A stretch of 64,000 nt of DNA, from NCBI GenBank assembly GCA_017649895.1, contig JAGCFW010000003.1, positions 124,001 to 188,000 on the forward strand, given 5' to 3'. This document shows positions 19,974 to 29,419 of this stretch, one piece after another; within the stretch, counting starts at the first letter, position 1, and each line of letters begins with the position of its first letter. The translations under genes and the position numbers were made by a program. The DNA comes from Alphaproteobacteria bacterium (GTDB lineage: Bacteria; Pseudomonadota; Alphaproteobacteria; UBA3830). The notes below the pieces were generated by a model, which was not told where the DNA came from, did no database searches, and saw only the letters and a program-made list of their open reading frames with translations.

Positions 19974-20933
19974 ATGATGAAATGGTTTTCCAAAATTGAT
20001 GGAGGAGAACAGAGACCTGAAAATCAGAAAAAATCAAACTGCCTCATCTCCCAAATTTCAAAACTCGCCAGCTATTTTATTAAAAAGTTCAAAATTTTCC
20101 GCTTTTCAAAACATGGAGCAATCCTCATCGAATTCGCCGTCTGTATTCCGATTTTGATTATCGCAATGCTTTACATACACGATATTGTAAAAATCAGAAG
20201 ATATTATTCGCAAACCGAATTTGCCGGACAGCAAATGATAAATATTATCCAAAATATTTCTCAAAAAAGGACCGATAAACAATTTACCTTATCCGATATC
20301 AGGTTAGCCTTATATCTGGCATCTTTGTCTTTTTATCCGGGGAAATTTGCGTCTCGGGGATCTGATTATTATGATAAACAAATTCCTTGCGTGGCGGTAA
20401 ATGTTGTGGAAGGAATAAACGGAAAAGCCACAACCAGAAATTTTGGCGTAGCAATAGCATACTACGATCAAAGTTATGGTTATAGCCAAAATCGTCCCTT
20501 TGGTTTCGTTAAAAGACAAAATGATACGTCTTATAGTATCATCCATCCAATGTACAGGTGGCGCGAATTAGAAACAACTGATATTTGGCCCAGTTTAAAA
20601 ATTCAAAATGGAGAAAAAAAAGCCATTATAGAAACTTTCATTACCATGGAATCGCGATCAAATACAGAGCCAAAAATCGATCTCAAAAAAATTTTCGGAT
20701 TATTTCTGTTGAATCCTAAAATTTTAAGATCCTACGACGACACGTACATTTTTTTTCATTCTGCTTTGATCTTTAAACTCGGTAATTATAGTTATCAAGG
20801 TGGAATACCTTGGGGATGGGATATTTATACCCCTTACAGTTGGTATGATGATTATTATAATTGGTCTGGGGAAGATCATCTTAATTTTCAAAAAACTGAC
20901 GAGTATATACATTACCAGCAGTATGGATGGTAA
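19974..20933 (+). CDS. Orphan TadE/TadG-like pilus-assembly protein
   Basis: A 319-residue protein with a cytoplasmic basic N-terminus and a single hydrophobic segment at about residues 48-70 (GAILIEFAVCIPILIIAMLY). The Gly-x3-Glu-Phe-Ala and following Pro match the TadE-like pseudopilin signature. The rest is periplasmic and very rich in Tyr, Trp and Ser, with an unusual tail (YTPYSWYDDYYNWSGED). No other tad or cpa gene is nearby, so it is not in a pilus operon. Two ATG codons (19974, 19977) are possible; GGAG spacing favours the second. Confidence 0.65.
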   Translation: MMKWFSKIDGGEQRPENQKKSNCLISQISKLASYFIKKFKIFRFSKHGAILIEFAVCIPILIIAMLYIHDIVKIRRYYSQTEFAGQQMINIIQNISQKRTDKQFTLSDIRLALYLASLSFYPGKFASRGSDYYDKQIPCVAVNVVEGINGKATTRNFGVAIAYYDQSYGYSQNRPFGFVKRQNDTSYSIIHPMYRWRELETTDIWPSLKIQNGEKKAIIETFITMESRSNTEPKIDLKKIFGLFLLNPKILRSYDDTYIFFHSALIFKLGNYSYQGGIPWGWDIYTPYSWYDDYYNWSGEDHLNFQKTDEYIHYQQYGW

Positions 20934-21074
20934 GACAACGAAAACGATAATCTGCCAGCATAACTGTAACCTTTGAAACGATTTCTGTTATAAAGAATTC
21001 TCCGTTCATTCCCCACTTTATTTCCCAAGCAATTAATAATATCCTATCTATAGGAGTTAATGAGAGTATTTATC

Positions 21075-21614
21075 ATGGAATTAAAAGGAACCAAAACAGA
21101 AAAAAACCTCTGGGCGGCCTTTGCAGGAGAGTCGCAGGCACGCAACAAATATACCTACTTCGCGTCCCAGGCAAAGAAGGAAGGATATGTTCAGATTAGT
21201 CGAATTTTCGAAGAAACGGCGGGAAACGAAAAAGAGCACGCGAAAATTTGGTTTAAGTTGCTGAACGGCGGAAAAATTTCCGACACCGCAACCAATCTGA
21301 AAGCCGCAGCGGACGGCGAAAATTACGAATGGACCGAAATGTACGAAGATTTTGCGAAAGACGCCGAAGCCGAAGGTTTTTCAGACATCGCCCGCCTATT
21401 CCGTATGGTCGGAGAAATCGAAAAAGAACATGAGGCGCGCTACCGCAAGCTTCTGGAAAATATACAAAACGACTCGGTTTTCAAAAAAGAGGAAAGAATC
21501 TTCTGGATCTGTACAAATTGCGGACATGTCTACGAAGGTACGCAACCCCCTGAAGTCTGTCCCGTCTGCAGCCATCCGAAGTCATACTTCGAGCAAAAAG
21601 CGGAAAACTACTAA
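21075..21614 (+). CDS. Rubrerythrin
   Basis: A 179-residue non-haem diiron protein that reduces hydrogen peroxide with a rubredoxin-type electron donor. The N-terminal ferritin-like four-helix bundle carries the ligands ([20 protein letters not shown]-like [19 protein letters not shown]), and the C-terminal rubredoxin domain has CTNCG and CPVCS pairs for the iron. I choose the start at [12 protein letters not shown] because it matches the family N-terminus; an ATG five codons earlier (21060) lies close behind AGGAG and is possible. Typical of anaerobes or microaerobes, suggesting peroxide defence at low oxygen. Confidence 0.93.
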   Translation: MELKGTKTEKNLWAAFAGESQARNKYTYFASQAKKEGYVQISRIFEETAGNEKEHAKIWFKLLNGGKISDTATNLKAAADGENYEWTEMYEDFAKDAEAEGFSDIARLFRMVGEIEKEHEARYRKLLENIQNDSVFKKEERIFWICTNCGHVYEGTQPPEVCPVCSHPKSYFEQKAENY

Positions 21615-21691
21615 ACCAAGTCTTCATGTTCATTTTCATGGATTTTGAAGTGGCAATGTGATATTCTGCCCCGTAAATTTGGTGTTTTATT

Positions 21692-22549
21692 ATGAAAAGT
21701 TTTCAAGAGATAATTTTCGCCCTGCATAAGTATTGGGGTGATTACGGTTGCGCGGTGCTGCAACCTTATGACATGGAGGTCGGAGCGGGAACTTTCAGTC
21801 CGCATACGTTTTTGAGAGCGCTGGGACCAGACAGTTGGCAAGCAGCTTATGTTCAACCGTCCAGAAGGCCTGCCGACGGGCGCTATGGTGAAAACCCAAA
21901 CCGTGTACAGAAGCATCATCAGTTTCAGGTGGTAATTAAGCCGTCACCGGAAGACATCCAAAACATTTATCTCAAAAGTTTGGAAGTCGTCGGAATTGAT
22001 TACAAGCTGCACGACATTCGCTTTGTCGAAGACGATTGGGAAAGTCCGACCCTCGGAGCGGCAGGTCTCGGCTGGGAAGTCTGGTGCGACGGAATGGAGA
22101 TCACTCAGTTCACTTATTTCCAACAAGTCGGAGGGATCAGCTGTAATCCTGTAATGGTTGAGTTAACCTATGGACTCGAGAGACTCGCGATGTTCCTGCA
22201 GTCGGTGGACAATGTCTATGATCTGAATTGGAACGGAAAGGAAGGCGCGGAAAAAATTTCCTATGGCGACGTTTGTATGCAACAAGAGGTCGAATTTTCG
22301 AAATACTCGTTTGAGTGCGCGGACATAGAGCAGCTGAACCAACATTTCATCGATGCCGAAAAAGAATGTCAGAAATTGGCAAACCAGAAGTTGGCACTGC
22401 CGGCCTACGATCAATGTATGAAAGCGAGCCATTTGTTCAATTTGATGGACGCGCGCGGAAGTTTGAGCGTTGCGGAGAGAGTCGACAGAATCGCCAGAGT
22501 AAGAGCGCTGGCAAAGGCATGTTGTGAAGCACAGGTGAGCCATGAGTAA
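21692..22549 (+). CDS. glyQ: Glycyl-tRNA synthetase alpha chain
   Basis: A 285-residue class II catalytic subunit of the bacterial alpha2-beta2 glycyl-tRNA synthetase. It starts [20 protein letters not shown], and contains the [18 protein letters not shown] and [17 protein letters not shown] blocks that are diagnostic. It activates glycine for transfer to tRNA-Gly. The gene overlaps glyS by 8 nt, implying translational coupling. Length and motifs are normal. Confidence 0.98.
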   Translation: MKSFQEIIFALHKYWGDYGCAVLQPYDMEVGAGTFSPHTFLRALGPDSWQAAYVQPSRRPADGRYGENPNRVQKHHQFQVVIKPSPEDIQNIYLKSLEVVGIDYKLHDIRFVEDDWESPTLGAAGLGWEVWCDGMEITQFTYFQQVGGISCNPVMVELTYGLERLAMFLQSVDNVYDLNWNGKEGAEKISYGDVCMQQEVEFSKYSFECADIEQLNQHFIDAEKECQKLANQKLALPAYDQCMKASHLFNLMDARGSLSVAERVDRIARVRALAKACCEAQVSHE

Positions 22550-24587
22550 TTTTTTATTGGAAGTTTTAGTTGAGGAAATTCCGGCGAGATTTCAGGCAGG
22601 AGCTATCGCGGAATTCGAAAAATTAATGACGGCGGAATTCGACAGGCAAAAGATCGAGTACTCTGACGTGAGAAGTTTTATTTCTCCGAGAAGGATTGTT
22701 TTTTCCGCAGATCTGAGTGAACAAACTCAGGATTTTCAGGAAGAGAAGAAAGGACCGCAGGTCACGGCTCCATCGGAGGTAATCGAGAAATTTCTGAAAG
22801 CCAACGGCATCACACGTAAAGACTGTTTTGAAAAAACGATCGACAAGAAAACTTTTTTGTTTCTGACGATTCATCACTCAGCGGAAGATACTCGCGATTG
22901 TCTGGCGGAAATCATCAAAAAGTCCATCACATCGCTATCTTGGAAAAAGTCTATGCACTGGGGAAGCCATCAGATGCATTTCGTCCGCCCGATCAGAAAT
23001 ATTTTGGCAGTGTTCGGCGAAAGAGTTGTGGATTTCTCATTTGACGAGATCGGGTTAAAGTCGACAAATCAAACGATTGGTCATAGATTCCTTGCGCCTG
23101 CAACGTTTTCTGTCAGGAATACGGAAGAGTATCTCCGCAAATTGAAGGAAAATTTTGTGGTGGTCGATCGCGAGCAGAGACGCAAAATCGTTCTGGATGA
23201 AATCAAATCCATCGAACAAAAACATGGAATTTCGGTTGCGGTTTCTGAGGATTTGATGAACGAAGTTATCGGGCTGGTCGAATATCCTGTCGTACTGATG
23301 GGAAAGGTTCCGAGCAAGTTTATGAAGCTGCCGGAAGAAGCGATCATTACTCCGATGAAGGTCCATCAGAGATACTTTCCGACTCGCGATAAGGATGGCA
23401 AGCTTGCGCCGCATTTCGTCTTCGTCGCAAATAATTCAGCAATTGATGGCGGGAAAACAATCATTGAAGGAAATGAGCGAGTCCTCAACGCGCGACTGGC
23501 GGATGCTCTGTTCTTTTTCGAAACAGACTTGCAAAAGCCACTGGAGAGCCATTTGAATTCTCTCAAAAAAATCACTTTCAACGTGAAACTAGGTTCGGTC
23601 TTCGATCGAATTCAGCGCGTGACGAGTTTATGCAGATTTGCTGCAACAGAATTAAAATCGCAAAATTCTTTCATCGACGAAAATACCGAAGATTTGTTGG
23701 TACGCATCGCAACTCTTGCAAAATGCGATCTTTCCACAAGCATGGTCTACGAATTCACTGAGCTGCAGGGAATCATGGGCGCGCACTACGCGAAGATTCA
23801 GGGAGAAAATCCGGAGGTCTGCACCGCAATCCGAGAGCAATATTTGCAGGGAGACGAATTATCCTCTCCAATCAGCGCCTTTTACTCGTTGGTGGACAAA
23901 ATTGAGCTGATTACCAGCTTTTTCGCGATCGGAAAAGAGCCGACGGGGTCAAAAGATCCGTTTGCACTGCGCCGCGCTGCAATCAGCATTCTAAAGATAA
24001 TCAAAAAATACGATATCAAAGTAGACCTCGAAAAATTGAGCCGAAAAGCTTTTGAGCAGCTGCCGGGAAGAGACCTCAATTCGAAAACAGTGGAGCGAGT
24101 TATCGCTTTCATCATGGAACGTTTCAAAGTGTTACTGAAAGACGACGGAATCGACCATGATATCGTGCTGTCACTAATTAGCAGCAGCCGCGACATTCTA
24201 CTGATATATCAGAAATCCGCAATTCTCAACGAGATTATGAAAACACCGAAGGGCGAGAAGCTGATGTCGGGTTACAAGCGAGCGAAAAATATCATCGAAA
24301 ATAACGCTACGACCGAGATTAACTCGTCGCTTTTCTCTGAAGATGCGGAAGAAATACTGTTCGACAAGATCCGCAAGCTGGAAACTTTACTGTCCGAAAT
24401 CGAGCAACAAGAACTCGATGTCTGCGCGCAATTCGAAAAGCAAGTCGAGGCGTGTGTCGACCTGGAAGACAGCATTTCAGCATTCTTTGACAAAGTCTTG
24501 GTAAACACAGAAAACCGGACCGTCAAACAAAATCGTCTAAATATGCTGACCAAATTGGTACTGCTGTTTTCCAAAGTGGTTCCGTAG
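22542..24587 (+). CDS. glyS: Glycyl-tRNA synthetase beta chain
   Basis: A 681-residue tRNA-binding subunit, near the usual 690. The N-terminus ([20 protein letters not shown]) and the internal EKSMHWG-like [19 protein letters not shown] block are typical. An HD-like region (about 380-480, DPFALRRAA) and a C-terminal anticodon-binding DALR-type domain follow. It acts only with GlyQ. It is the last gene before a hairpin at 24613. Confidence 0.97.
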   Translation: MSNFLLEVLVEEIPARFQAGAIAEFEKLMTAEFDRQKIEYSDVRSFISPRRIVFSADLSEQTQDFQEEKKGPQVTAPSEVIEKFLKANGITRKDCFEKTIDKKTFLFLTIHHSAEDTRDCLAEIIKKSITSLSWKKSMHWGSHQMHFVRPIRNILAVFGERVVDFSFDEIGLKSTNQTIGHRFLAPATFSVRNTEEYLRKLKENFVVVDREQRRKIVLDEIKSIEQKHGISVAVSEDLMNEVIGLVEYPVVLMGKVPSKFMKLPEEAIITPMKVHQRYFPTRDKDGKLAPHFVFVANNSAIDGGKTIIEGNERVLNARLADALFFFETDLQKPLESHLNSLKKITFNVKLGSVFDRIQRVTSLCRFAATELKSQNSFIDENTEDLLVRIATLAKCDLSTSMVYEFTELQGIMGAHYAKIQGENPEVCTAIREQYLQGDELSSPISAFYSLVDKIELITSFFAIGKEPTGSKDPFALRRAAISILKIIKKYDIKVDLEKLSRKAFEQLPGRDLNSKTVERVIAFIMERFKVLLKDDGIDHDIVLSLISSSRDILLIYQKSAILNEIMKTPKGEKLMSGYKRAKNIIENNATTEINSSLFSEDAEEILFDKIRKLETLLSEIEQQELDVCAQFEKQVEACVDLEDSISAFFDKVLVNTENRTVKQNRLNMLTKLVLLFSKVVP

Positions 24588-24612
24588 AAGAAGCCAGTAA
24601 CTTAAGATACTC

Positions 24613-24650
24613 GAGCCTCATTCGCAAAAAATGGGGCTCAATAAGTTTTG
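24613..24650 (+). terminator. Hairpin after glyS
   Basis: Stem GAGCCTCATT/AATGGGGCTC (10 bp with one G-U pair), followed by AATAAGTTTTG. The T tract is interrupted, so it is a moderate terminator. The stem motif recurs near 26010 and 26066. Confidence 0.55.
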
Positions 24651-24804
24651 AATTATTTACCAAGTACCTATTGAATAACAAATTGCTACGTGATAGAAAT
24701 CTCTTGCTTTTTTTGTAGTTAGTGTGGTTTTAGTGAAAATTTAACGAGTTGTGTACTTGCGGGGTGTGAGTGCGCGTGGGTTGTGTTAGTAAAAGAGGTA
24801 TAAA

Positions 24805-25995
24805 ATGAAAAAAATTTTCGTTGTAATATATGTTTTGTTAATGCCGGTGGTCGTATTTGGAATGGAGAAATGTAGTTTTGTATCACTAGGCACAGACGAC
24901 TCAGCTGTGGTAAAAGAATTTTTTCGTAAAGTAAATGAAATTTCTGAAGGTAATACGGACGCAGCAAAAAACTATATAAATAGATCGCAAGGCACAAACG
25001 ACGTAGCTGCGGTAAAAGAATTTTTACATAAACTAAAAGAAATTTCTGAAGATAAAATGAACGTGGCCAGCGTGTACGCGATAAAAAACTATATAGATAT
25101 GTTGTATTCTTCACCCGATTTGTCTGGTTATGATGAAGAGATACCGTACGATGATCGAGATAATTATCTTAAAGAGCAAAGAAATCGAGCCAAGGAGTTT
25201 TATACATCTATCTTTAAAAAACATGAAAATGTTAAAAATTTTGCTTGTAAAATGATAGATAAAGCACAAGACTGTCACGAATTGGGTCGAAGTTATTTTC
25301 TAGGTGTTAATAGGTTAGAGGGGAAAGGAAGGATTGTTCTAAGTGTTATTTGGGGAACACCAGCTGATTCTGTTGGTATAGAACTTGAGAAAATGTCTCA
25401 ATCCGACTCGCATGATTGGGGGAAATCAATTGAATCTGATCGCGGAAAGCTTGAGGAAATGTATAAATCCGATCCGTATAAAATGTTAGAAGACTTTAGT
25501 ATTCAATTGGACGTTGTCAAAGGTGTATATTATTCGATTATTCACGAAACTGGACACGCTCTACATTTATTTAAGGGAATATGTGATTTGATGAGTAAAG
25601 ATGAAAATAGAAAATGCCTAAATAATAACGTCGAGAGCGTGTCTGTGCTTTTTGAAGTATTAGCTTTAGATACATTGGCAAAAAGACACCGTCTAAGATC
25701 TATGCTCAAAGATTTGCGAGGGTATGTATGGAACTATTATTCTGACCTCGTTTGGGATCACTTCGAGCCTCATAAAAAAGGCTATAATGATAGCGAAAAA
25801 AGAAATTTCAGACCGTTAGATTGTCTGCTCAATGACAAATATAATGCTTCCCTCTATAAGGCTTTCGAATTATCGGACAGAATATCAGCAGGAGAAATCA
25901 CTGTCTTGGAAGGAATGGAAGAAGCCATGTATGGAGAAATTCCTCCTTTGACCCCAGATCAATTTGATAAATTAGTAGACAAATTGGCTTCATAG
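24805..25995 (+). CDS. Secreted M3-like zinc metallopeptidase candidate
   Basis: A 396-residue protein with a signal peptide ending near VVVFGMEK. The mature N-terminus has a 34-residue tandem repeat (VVKEFFRKVNEISE and AAVKEFLHKLKEISE, 102 bp apart). The centre carries HETGHALH at residues 247-254, an HExxH zinc motif, with a candidate third ligand Glu277 in NVESVSVLFE. The HExGHALH form and the roughly 30-residue spacing to the glutamate are those of M3 oligopeptidases (thimet oligopeptidase/PepF type), though this protein is much shorter than the usual 600-700 residues and the rest is not recognisable. Preceded by AGAGGT. Probably an exported protease; target unknown. Confidence 0.6.
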   Translation: MKKIFVVIYVLLMPVVVFGMEKCSFVSLGTDDSAVVKEFFRKVNEISEGNTDAAKNYINRSQGTNDVAAVKEFLHKLKEISEDKMNVASVYAIKNYIDMLYSSPDLSGYDEEIPYDDRDNYLKEQRNRAKEFYTSIFKKHENVKNFACKMIDKAQDCHELGRSYFLGVNRLEGKGRIVLSVIWGTPADSVGIELEKMSQSDSHDWGKSIESDRGKLEEMYKSDPYKMLEDFSIQLDVVKGVYYSIIHETGHALHLFKGICDLMSKDENRKCLNNNVESVSVLFEVLALDTLAKRHRLRSMLKDLRGYVWNYYSDLVWDHFEPHKKGYNDSEKRNFRPLDCLLNDKYNASLYKAFELSDRISAGEITVLEGMEEAMYGEIPPLTPDQFDKLVDKLAS

Positions 25996-26009
25996 TAATT
26001 TTTACATTC

Positions 26010-26050
26010 GAGCTACATTTGCAAAGAATGTGGCTCTGAAAAATAGTTTT
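26010..26050 (+). terminator. Hairpin after the metallopeptidase-like gene
   Basis: Stem GAGCTACATT/AATGTGGCTC (10 bp, one G-U), followed by TGAAAAATAGTTTTT. Same stem design as the hairpin after glyS. Confidence 0.5.
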
Positions 26051-26065
26051 TAATCAATAATTATC

Positions 26066-26097
26066 AAGCCACATCTACTACGGATGTGGCTTAAAAT
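26066..26097. terminator. Second hairpin facing terL
   Basis: Perfect 10-bp stem AAGCCACATC/GATGTGGCTT around TACTACG. It lies between the convergent metallopeptidase-like gene and terL; neither side has a strong T tract, so direction is uncertain. Confidence 0.45.
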
Positions 26098-26193
26098 TCT
26101 CTTAAAGTACCTGTATCGAAAAAATCATATCAGATGCTGAGAGTATAACGTGGGATAGATGTACTCATAACACTGGCTCCAAGATCATCCTGG

Positions 26194-27597
26194 CTATATC
26201 AAAAACGCGCGCGGAACATGGTTGTTTATTTCGATTTCGAACAAATCCGTCAAAGCCCAAACCAATGCATCCATACGGTCAGGCGATTTTTGTCCGGGTT
26301 CATAGGTCGCCATCTCCATTTCCAGCTCGCGGAATTGTTTTGCGTGAAAAACCAAATTCTTTTGATATAAAATCACCACTGGTTGCGCACGACAGATTTT
26401 TGATTCCTTTGCCCTCATCTTCTTGATGTTAAGAAAAAGATCTTCGCGGAGCAACACCCGATCCAGCAAGTCGCCACCGGCATTGGTCTCTATCACTATT
26501 TTTTTCGCACGATATTTGTGATAAAGGTCCGCGACCTTCCGTGCCCAGACGTCGGGAGCTGCGCGCATACTGGCGTCCTCCAGGACGAAGGCCTTGTCGT
26601 TGCAGTCTTTTCCCACAACGATTATACCCGTCTCATCACTGTTGTTCCCGCAGGTCATCGCTGGATCAACTCCGATTACGATATTTTCGATAAAATGCGG
26701 TGGATCGCGATAGCAATTTTCAATATCGCGCCACGACCACAGCGTGTTTGGATTATCCTCGACAATCTCAGCGTAAATTTCCTGCGCCTCCAACCTGGTA
26801 CCTTTCAGATATTCAAGATGCTTCAGAAATGTCGGTGAGAGATTTTTCTCATTTTCCAAGGATGAACCACGCACTGTAACAACATCGTCGCGAGCAATCA
26901 ACTCCTTTATAAAAGGAATCGGTCGCGGAGTTGTCGTCAGAATCAGCTTCGGATCATCTCCCATGCGCAAAGCAAATGACAGCTGTTCGAAAGTCTCGCG
27001 CGGATGGAGAAATTTCGCAAATTCATCAATCCATGCCAAATCGAATTGCGGCCCACGAAGCTGCTGATAATTTTCCGCTCCGTATAAAGTGGCGATAGCT
27101 CCGTTTTTCCAGCACAACTCCCTCCGCGACGGGGTGTAACTCAGACCATCAGAATCACGTGAAATATTCTGCAGTCCGCTGACTCCCTCAACCATAACTT
27201 GCTTGGCCTCCTCGATCGTGTTGGCGATCAGCGCGATGCGCTTATATTTACCTGACAGAGCAAGTTTGCGAATCGCCTCTGCGGCTGCGCGAGTCTTCCC
27301 AAAACCCCTACCTGCCAAAATCATCCAGATACGCCAATCGCCCTCAGGCATCAGCTGATTTTTTCTGGCTATTTGCTCCCAATCGACTAAATTTTCAACA
27401 TCTTTATCAGAATTTTCGCCACCGTCTGAAGGAATACCAGAAAGTACTACTTTTTTATTGCATTGATTTTTCTGTCCACCAATGACTTTGTTTAGCATGG
27501 AATTTACCGTTACAGATATTTTCAACAGTTGCAAGAGCTCCGAACGATTCAGCGAATTGGACTTTTCCACCAATGTTCGAAATACATCACTCATCAT
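26194..27597 (-). CDS. Phage/GTA terminase large subunit (TerL)
   Basis: A 467-residue DNA-packaging motor protein. The ATPase half has Walker A GRGFGKT at 96-102, Walker B LAWIDE at 187-192 and the coupling motif TTTPRP at 221-226. The nuclease half begins with the RNase-H-like strand IVIGVDPAM (Asp311). The sequence resembles the terminases of alphaproteobacterial gene-transfer agents. No portal, capsid or tail genes are in the window, so it is an orphan here. The first ATG overlaps the stop of a 39-codon gene (ATGA), and a second ATG follows at once. Confidence 0.9.
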   Translation of the reverse strand: MMSDVFRTLVEKSNSLNRSELLQLLKISVTVNSMLNKVIGGQKNQCNKKVVLSGIPSDGGENSDKDVENLVDWEQIARKNQLMPEGDWRIWMILAGRGFGKTRAAAEAIRKLALSGKYKRIALIANTIEEAKQVMVEGVSGLQNISRDSDGLSYTPSRRELCWKNGAIATLYGAENYQQLRGPQFDLAWIDEFAKFLHPRETFEQLSFALRMGDDPKLILTTTPRPIPFIKELIARDDVVTVRGSSLENEKNLSPTFLKHLEYLKGTRLEAQEIYAEIVEDNPNTLWSWRDIENCYRDPPHFIENIVIGVDPAMTCGNNSDETGIIVVGKDCNDKAFVLEDASMRAAPDVWARKVADLYHKYRAKKIVIETNAGGDLLDRVLLREDLFLNIKKMRAKESKICRAQPVVILYQKNLVFHAKQFRELEMEMATYEPGQKSPDRMDALVWALTDLFEIEINNHVPRAFLI

Positions 27598-27713
27598 AAT
27601 TCATCTCCGCCTTCAATATCTAAAAATTTAAGTAATCTATCTGCCAAAGAACTCACTAGTTTGAGTATGTCCGGTAAACTCGCCAATATCATTATTTTAT
27701 TAAAAATTTTCAT
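27594..27713 (-). CDS. 39-residue protein coupled to terL
   Basis: A short frame, starting MKIFNKIMILASLPDILKLV and ending LDIEGGDEL, with GAGGAG nine bases before its ATG. Its stop overlaps the terL start as ATGATG, so the two are probably translationally coupled. The peptide is an amphipathic hydrophobic helix with an acidic tail. Position suggests a packaging accessory or a leader for terL expression; there is no recognisable domain. The strong ribosome-binding site and coupling are the main evidence that it is real. Confidence 0.55.
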   Translation of the reverse strand: MKIFNKIMILASLPDILKLVSSLADRLLKFLDIEGGDEL

Positions 27714-28043
27714 TTCACATTTCTCCTCTATCAACTAAATCGAATCCGTTTTTAACCGGATACCAACTTCTAATTGCAAGTTATTAATTAATCGAGTATC
27801 TGCTTTCTTCTTTGTTGCGAAATCTCAAAAATTTTTAGCAATTTTGTATTTTTCAAAAACCTAATAAATTTTTCGCGATCTCAAGATTTTTGTTCAAACC
27901 CCAGACAATTTCTCAATTTTGAAATCATTACCGCTTCATTCTTAATTACGAAATTCACAAAAAATATAAAAATTTATCGAAATCTTTGTAAAAAATTAAC
28001 TTTTATCTGCCATAAATATAACTGGAAAAACATGGTGATAATA
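27714..28043. other. AT-rich gap upstream of terL
   Basis: About 330 bp of very AT-rich sequence between two divergent short genes. No frame with a plausible ribosome-binding site and no hairpin terminator was seen; it presumably contains the terL promoter. Confidence 0.5.
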
Positions 28044-28223
28044 ATGAACGAAGCTAAATCGAAGAAAACGACCTCAAAAGCCCAGAGAAAGGACGACAAC
28101 ATGAAAAACACAGAAATAGAGAAAAGAATAGAACAAGAAGTCGCCAAAAACGATGAAGCATGGCTAAAAAGGATGTTGTTACTCGTGTTAACCATGATTA
28201 TAGCACTTCTGGGAATTGACTAG
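28044..28223 (+). CDS. Small predicted tail-anchored membrane protein
   Basis: A 59-codon frame whose product has a charged N-terminal half (KSKKTTSKAQRKDDNMKN), a Glu/Lys-rich helix, and a C-terminal hydrophobic segment (MLLLVLTMIIALLGID), the layout of a tail-anchored or small accessory membrane protein. The start at 28044 is uncertain: an internal ATG at 28101 has AAAGGA seven bases upstream and would give 40 residues. It is divergent from terL and its 39-aa partner. No family recognised. Confidence 0.4.
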   Translation: MNEAKSKKTTSKAQRKDDNMKNTEIEKRIEQEVAKNDEAWLKRMLLLVLTMIIALLGID

Positions 28224-28235
28224 CAGCACTCGATT

Positions 28236-28311
<76 letters not shown>

Positions 28312-28322
28312 AAACCTTGCAC

Positions 28323-28351
28323 TTTTTAACATTTAAAAAGTGGTGTGTCAA
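28323..28351 (-). promoter_or_regulatory. Candidate promoter of tRNA-Lys
   Basis: On the minus strand a perfect -35 TTGACA is followed after 17 bp by TAAAAA as a weak -10, placing the start a few bases before the tRNA 5' end. The -10 lies in an inverted repeat (CACTTTTT/AAAAAGTG, 28320-28342). Confidence 0.5.
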
Positions 28352-28641
28352 GCTTTCCTCTATTAGAATCTACATGTATTTTTAGCGTTACATTGATTGT
28401 GGTTTCAGCACTTTGACCTTTTTGGGACTTACGACATGGGCATAAACTTTTGCTATGCGAATTTTGAACTAACAATTCTCAATTTTCTAATTTTTTATAC
28501 AATTGCTTCGGTAGCAAAACTATCTCCCTACCGGATAACTGCAAACGAGCATCAATTCTGTTCGTAATTTTTACCCTGCGCTACTTTTTTTTCAACAGAC
28601 AATCAGGTATACAAACTATATAAGGGTTTTCGAGGTTAAAA
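28352..28641. other. Gap between tRNA-Lys and the acetyltransferase gene
   Basis: About 290 bp with no supported gene or terminator. A small inverted repeat TTGCT/AGCAA occurs near 28502. It presumably carries the promoter of the acetyltransferase gene. Confidence 0.45.
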
Positions 28642-29283
28642 ATGTTTCCTTCTCCGAGCACTTTGCATCCATTGATTTCCGGAATGACCCGTACTTGTTT
28701 TTTGAAAAATATCATCACAAGGCCGAACATTATCGTCGGAGATTATACCTACTACGATGATGAAGTAGATGTAAAGAATTTCGAGAAAAATGTCCTATAT
28801 CACTACGAATTTTTAAACGACAAGCTACTCATCGGAAAATTCTGTCAGATTGCAAGCGACGTAAAATTTTTCATGAACGGAATGTTTCACATGATTGATT
28901 CGTTCAGCACATACCCATTTATGATTTTTTCGAAGGAATGCCAAGATAAATACCCGACGGATGCAAAATTTCCGTTCAAAGGAAATACCGTAGTCGGAAA
29001 CGATGTCTGGATAGGTTACAATGCTGCTTTTACGCCTGGAGTAAGGGTCGGAGATGGTACGATTATCGGAGCAAACTCTCTTGTGACTAAAGATGTCGGA
29101 CCATATGAAATCTGGGGAGGCAATCCTGCAAAATTGATCCGCAAAAGGTTTTCCGAAGAAATCATTGAGTTGTTGCTAAAAATTCAGTGGTGGAACTGGG
29201 ATATCGAAAAAATTGAAAAAAATGTCGACGTGCTAATTTCAAATGATTCCGAAAAATTAAGGAAATTGGCTCGCGAAGTATGA
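28642..29283 (+). CDS. Vat/CatB-type hexapeptide acetyltransferase
   Basis: A 213-residue left-handed beta-helix acyltransferase of the xenobiotic (streptogramin/chloramphenicol) acetyltransferase group. Visible features: the N-terminal loop with IIVGDYTYYDDE, the KFCQIASDVKFFMNG block carrying the usual hexapeptide turn, the active-site region with a HMIDSFSTYPF histidine, then VVGNDVWIGYNA, GVRVGDGTIIGANSLVTKDV and PYEIWGGNPAKLIRKRF. It transfers acetyl from acetyl-CoA to a hydroxyl; drug resistance is possible but a sugar or surface substrate is equally likely. GAGGT precedes the ATG. Confidence 0.85.
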   Translation: MFPSPSTLHPLISGMTRTCFLKNIITRPNIIVGDYTYYDDEVDVKNFEKNVLYHYEFLNDKLLIGKFCQIASDVKFFMNGMFHMIDSFSTYPFMIFSKECQDKYPTDAKFPFKGNTVVGNDVWIGYNAAFTPGVRVGDGTIIGANSLVTKDVGPYEIWGGNPAKLIRKRFSEEIIELLLKIQWWNWDIEKIEKNVDVLISNDSEKLRKLAREV

Positions 29284-29419
29284 TTGTCTGCCAACTTGAG
29301 AACAATTCCTCGAAATCTCAACATTCGATAGAAAAGTAAGAGTCGCATTTTCTTTACCAATAATTAACTAATCCTTATCAGAATATCTTCGTACGGGTTT
29401 TTGTAGTAAGGAATGCGCC

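Noticed and set aside
26194-28223. A prophage
   Set aside because: Only terL and two short frames are present; no portal, capsid, tail, integrase or attachment repeats were seen around it.
28320-28342. Inverted repeat CACTTTTT/AAAAAGTG as a terminator
   Set aside because: It lies immediately upstream of tRNA-Lys and overlaps its likely promoter; no gene ends nearby on either strand.
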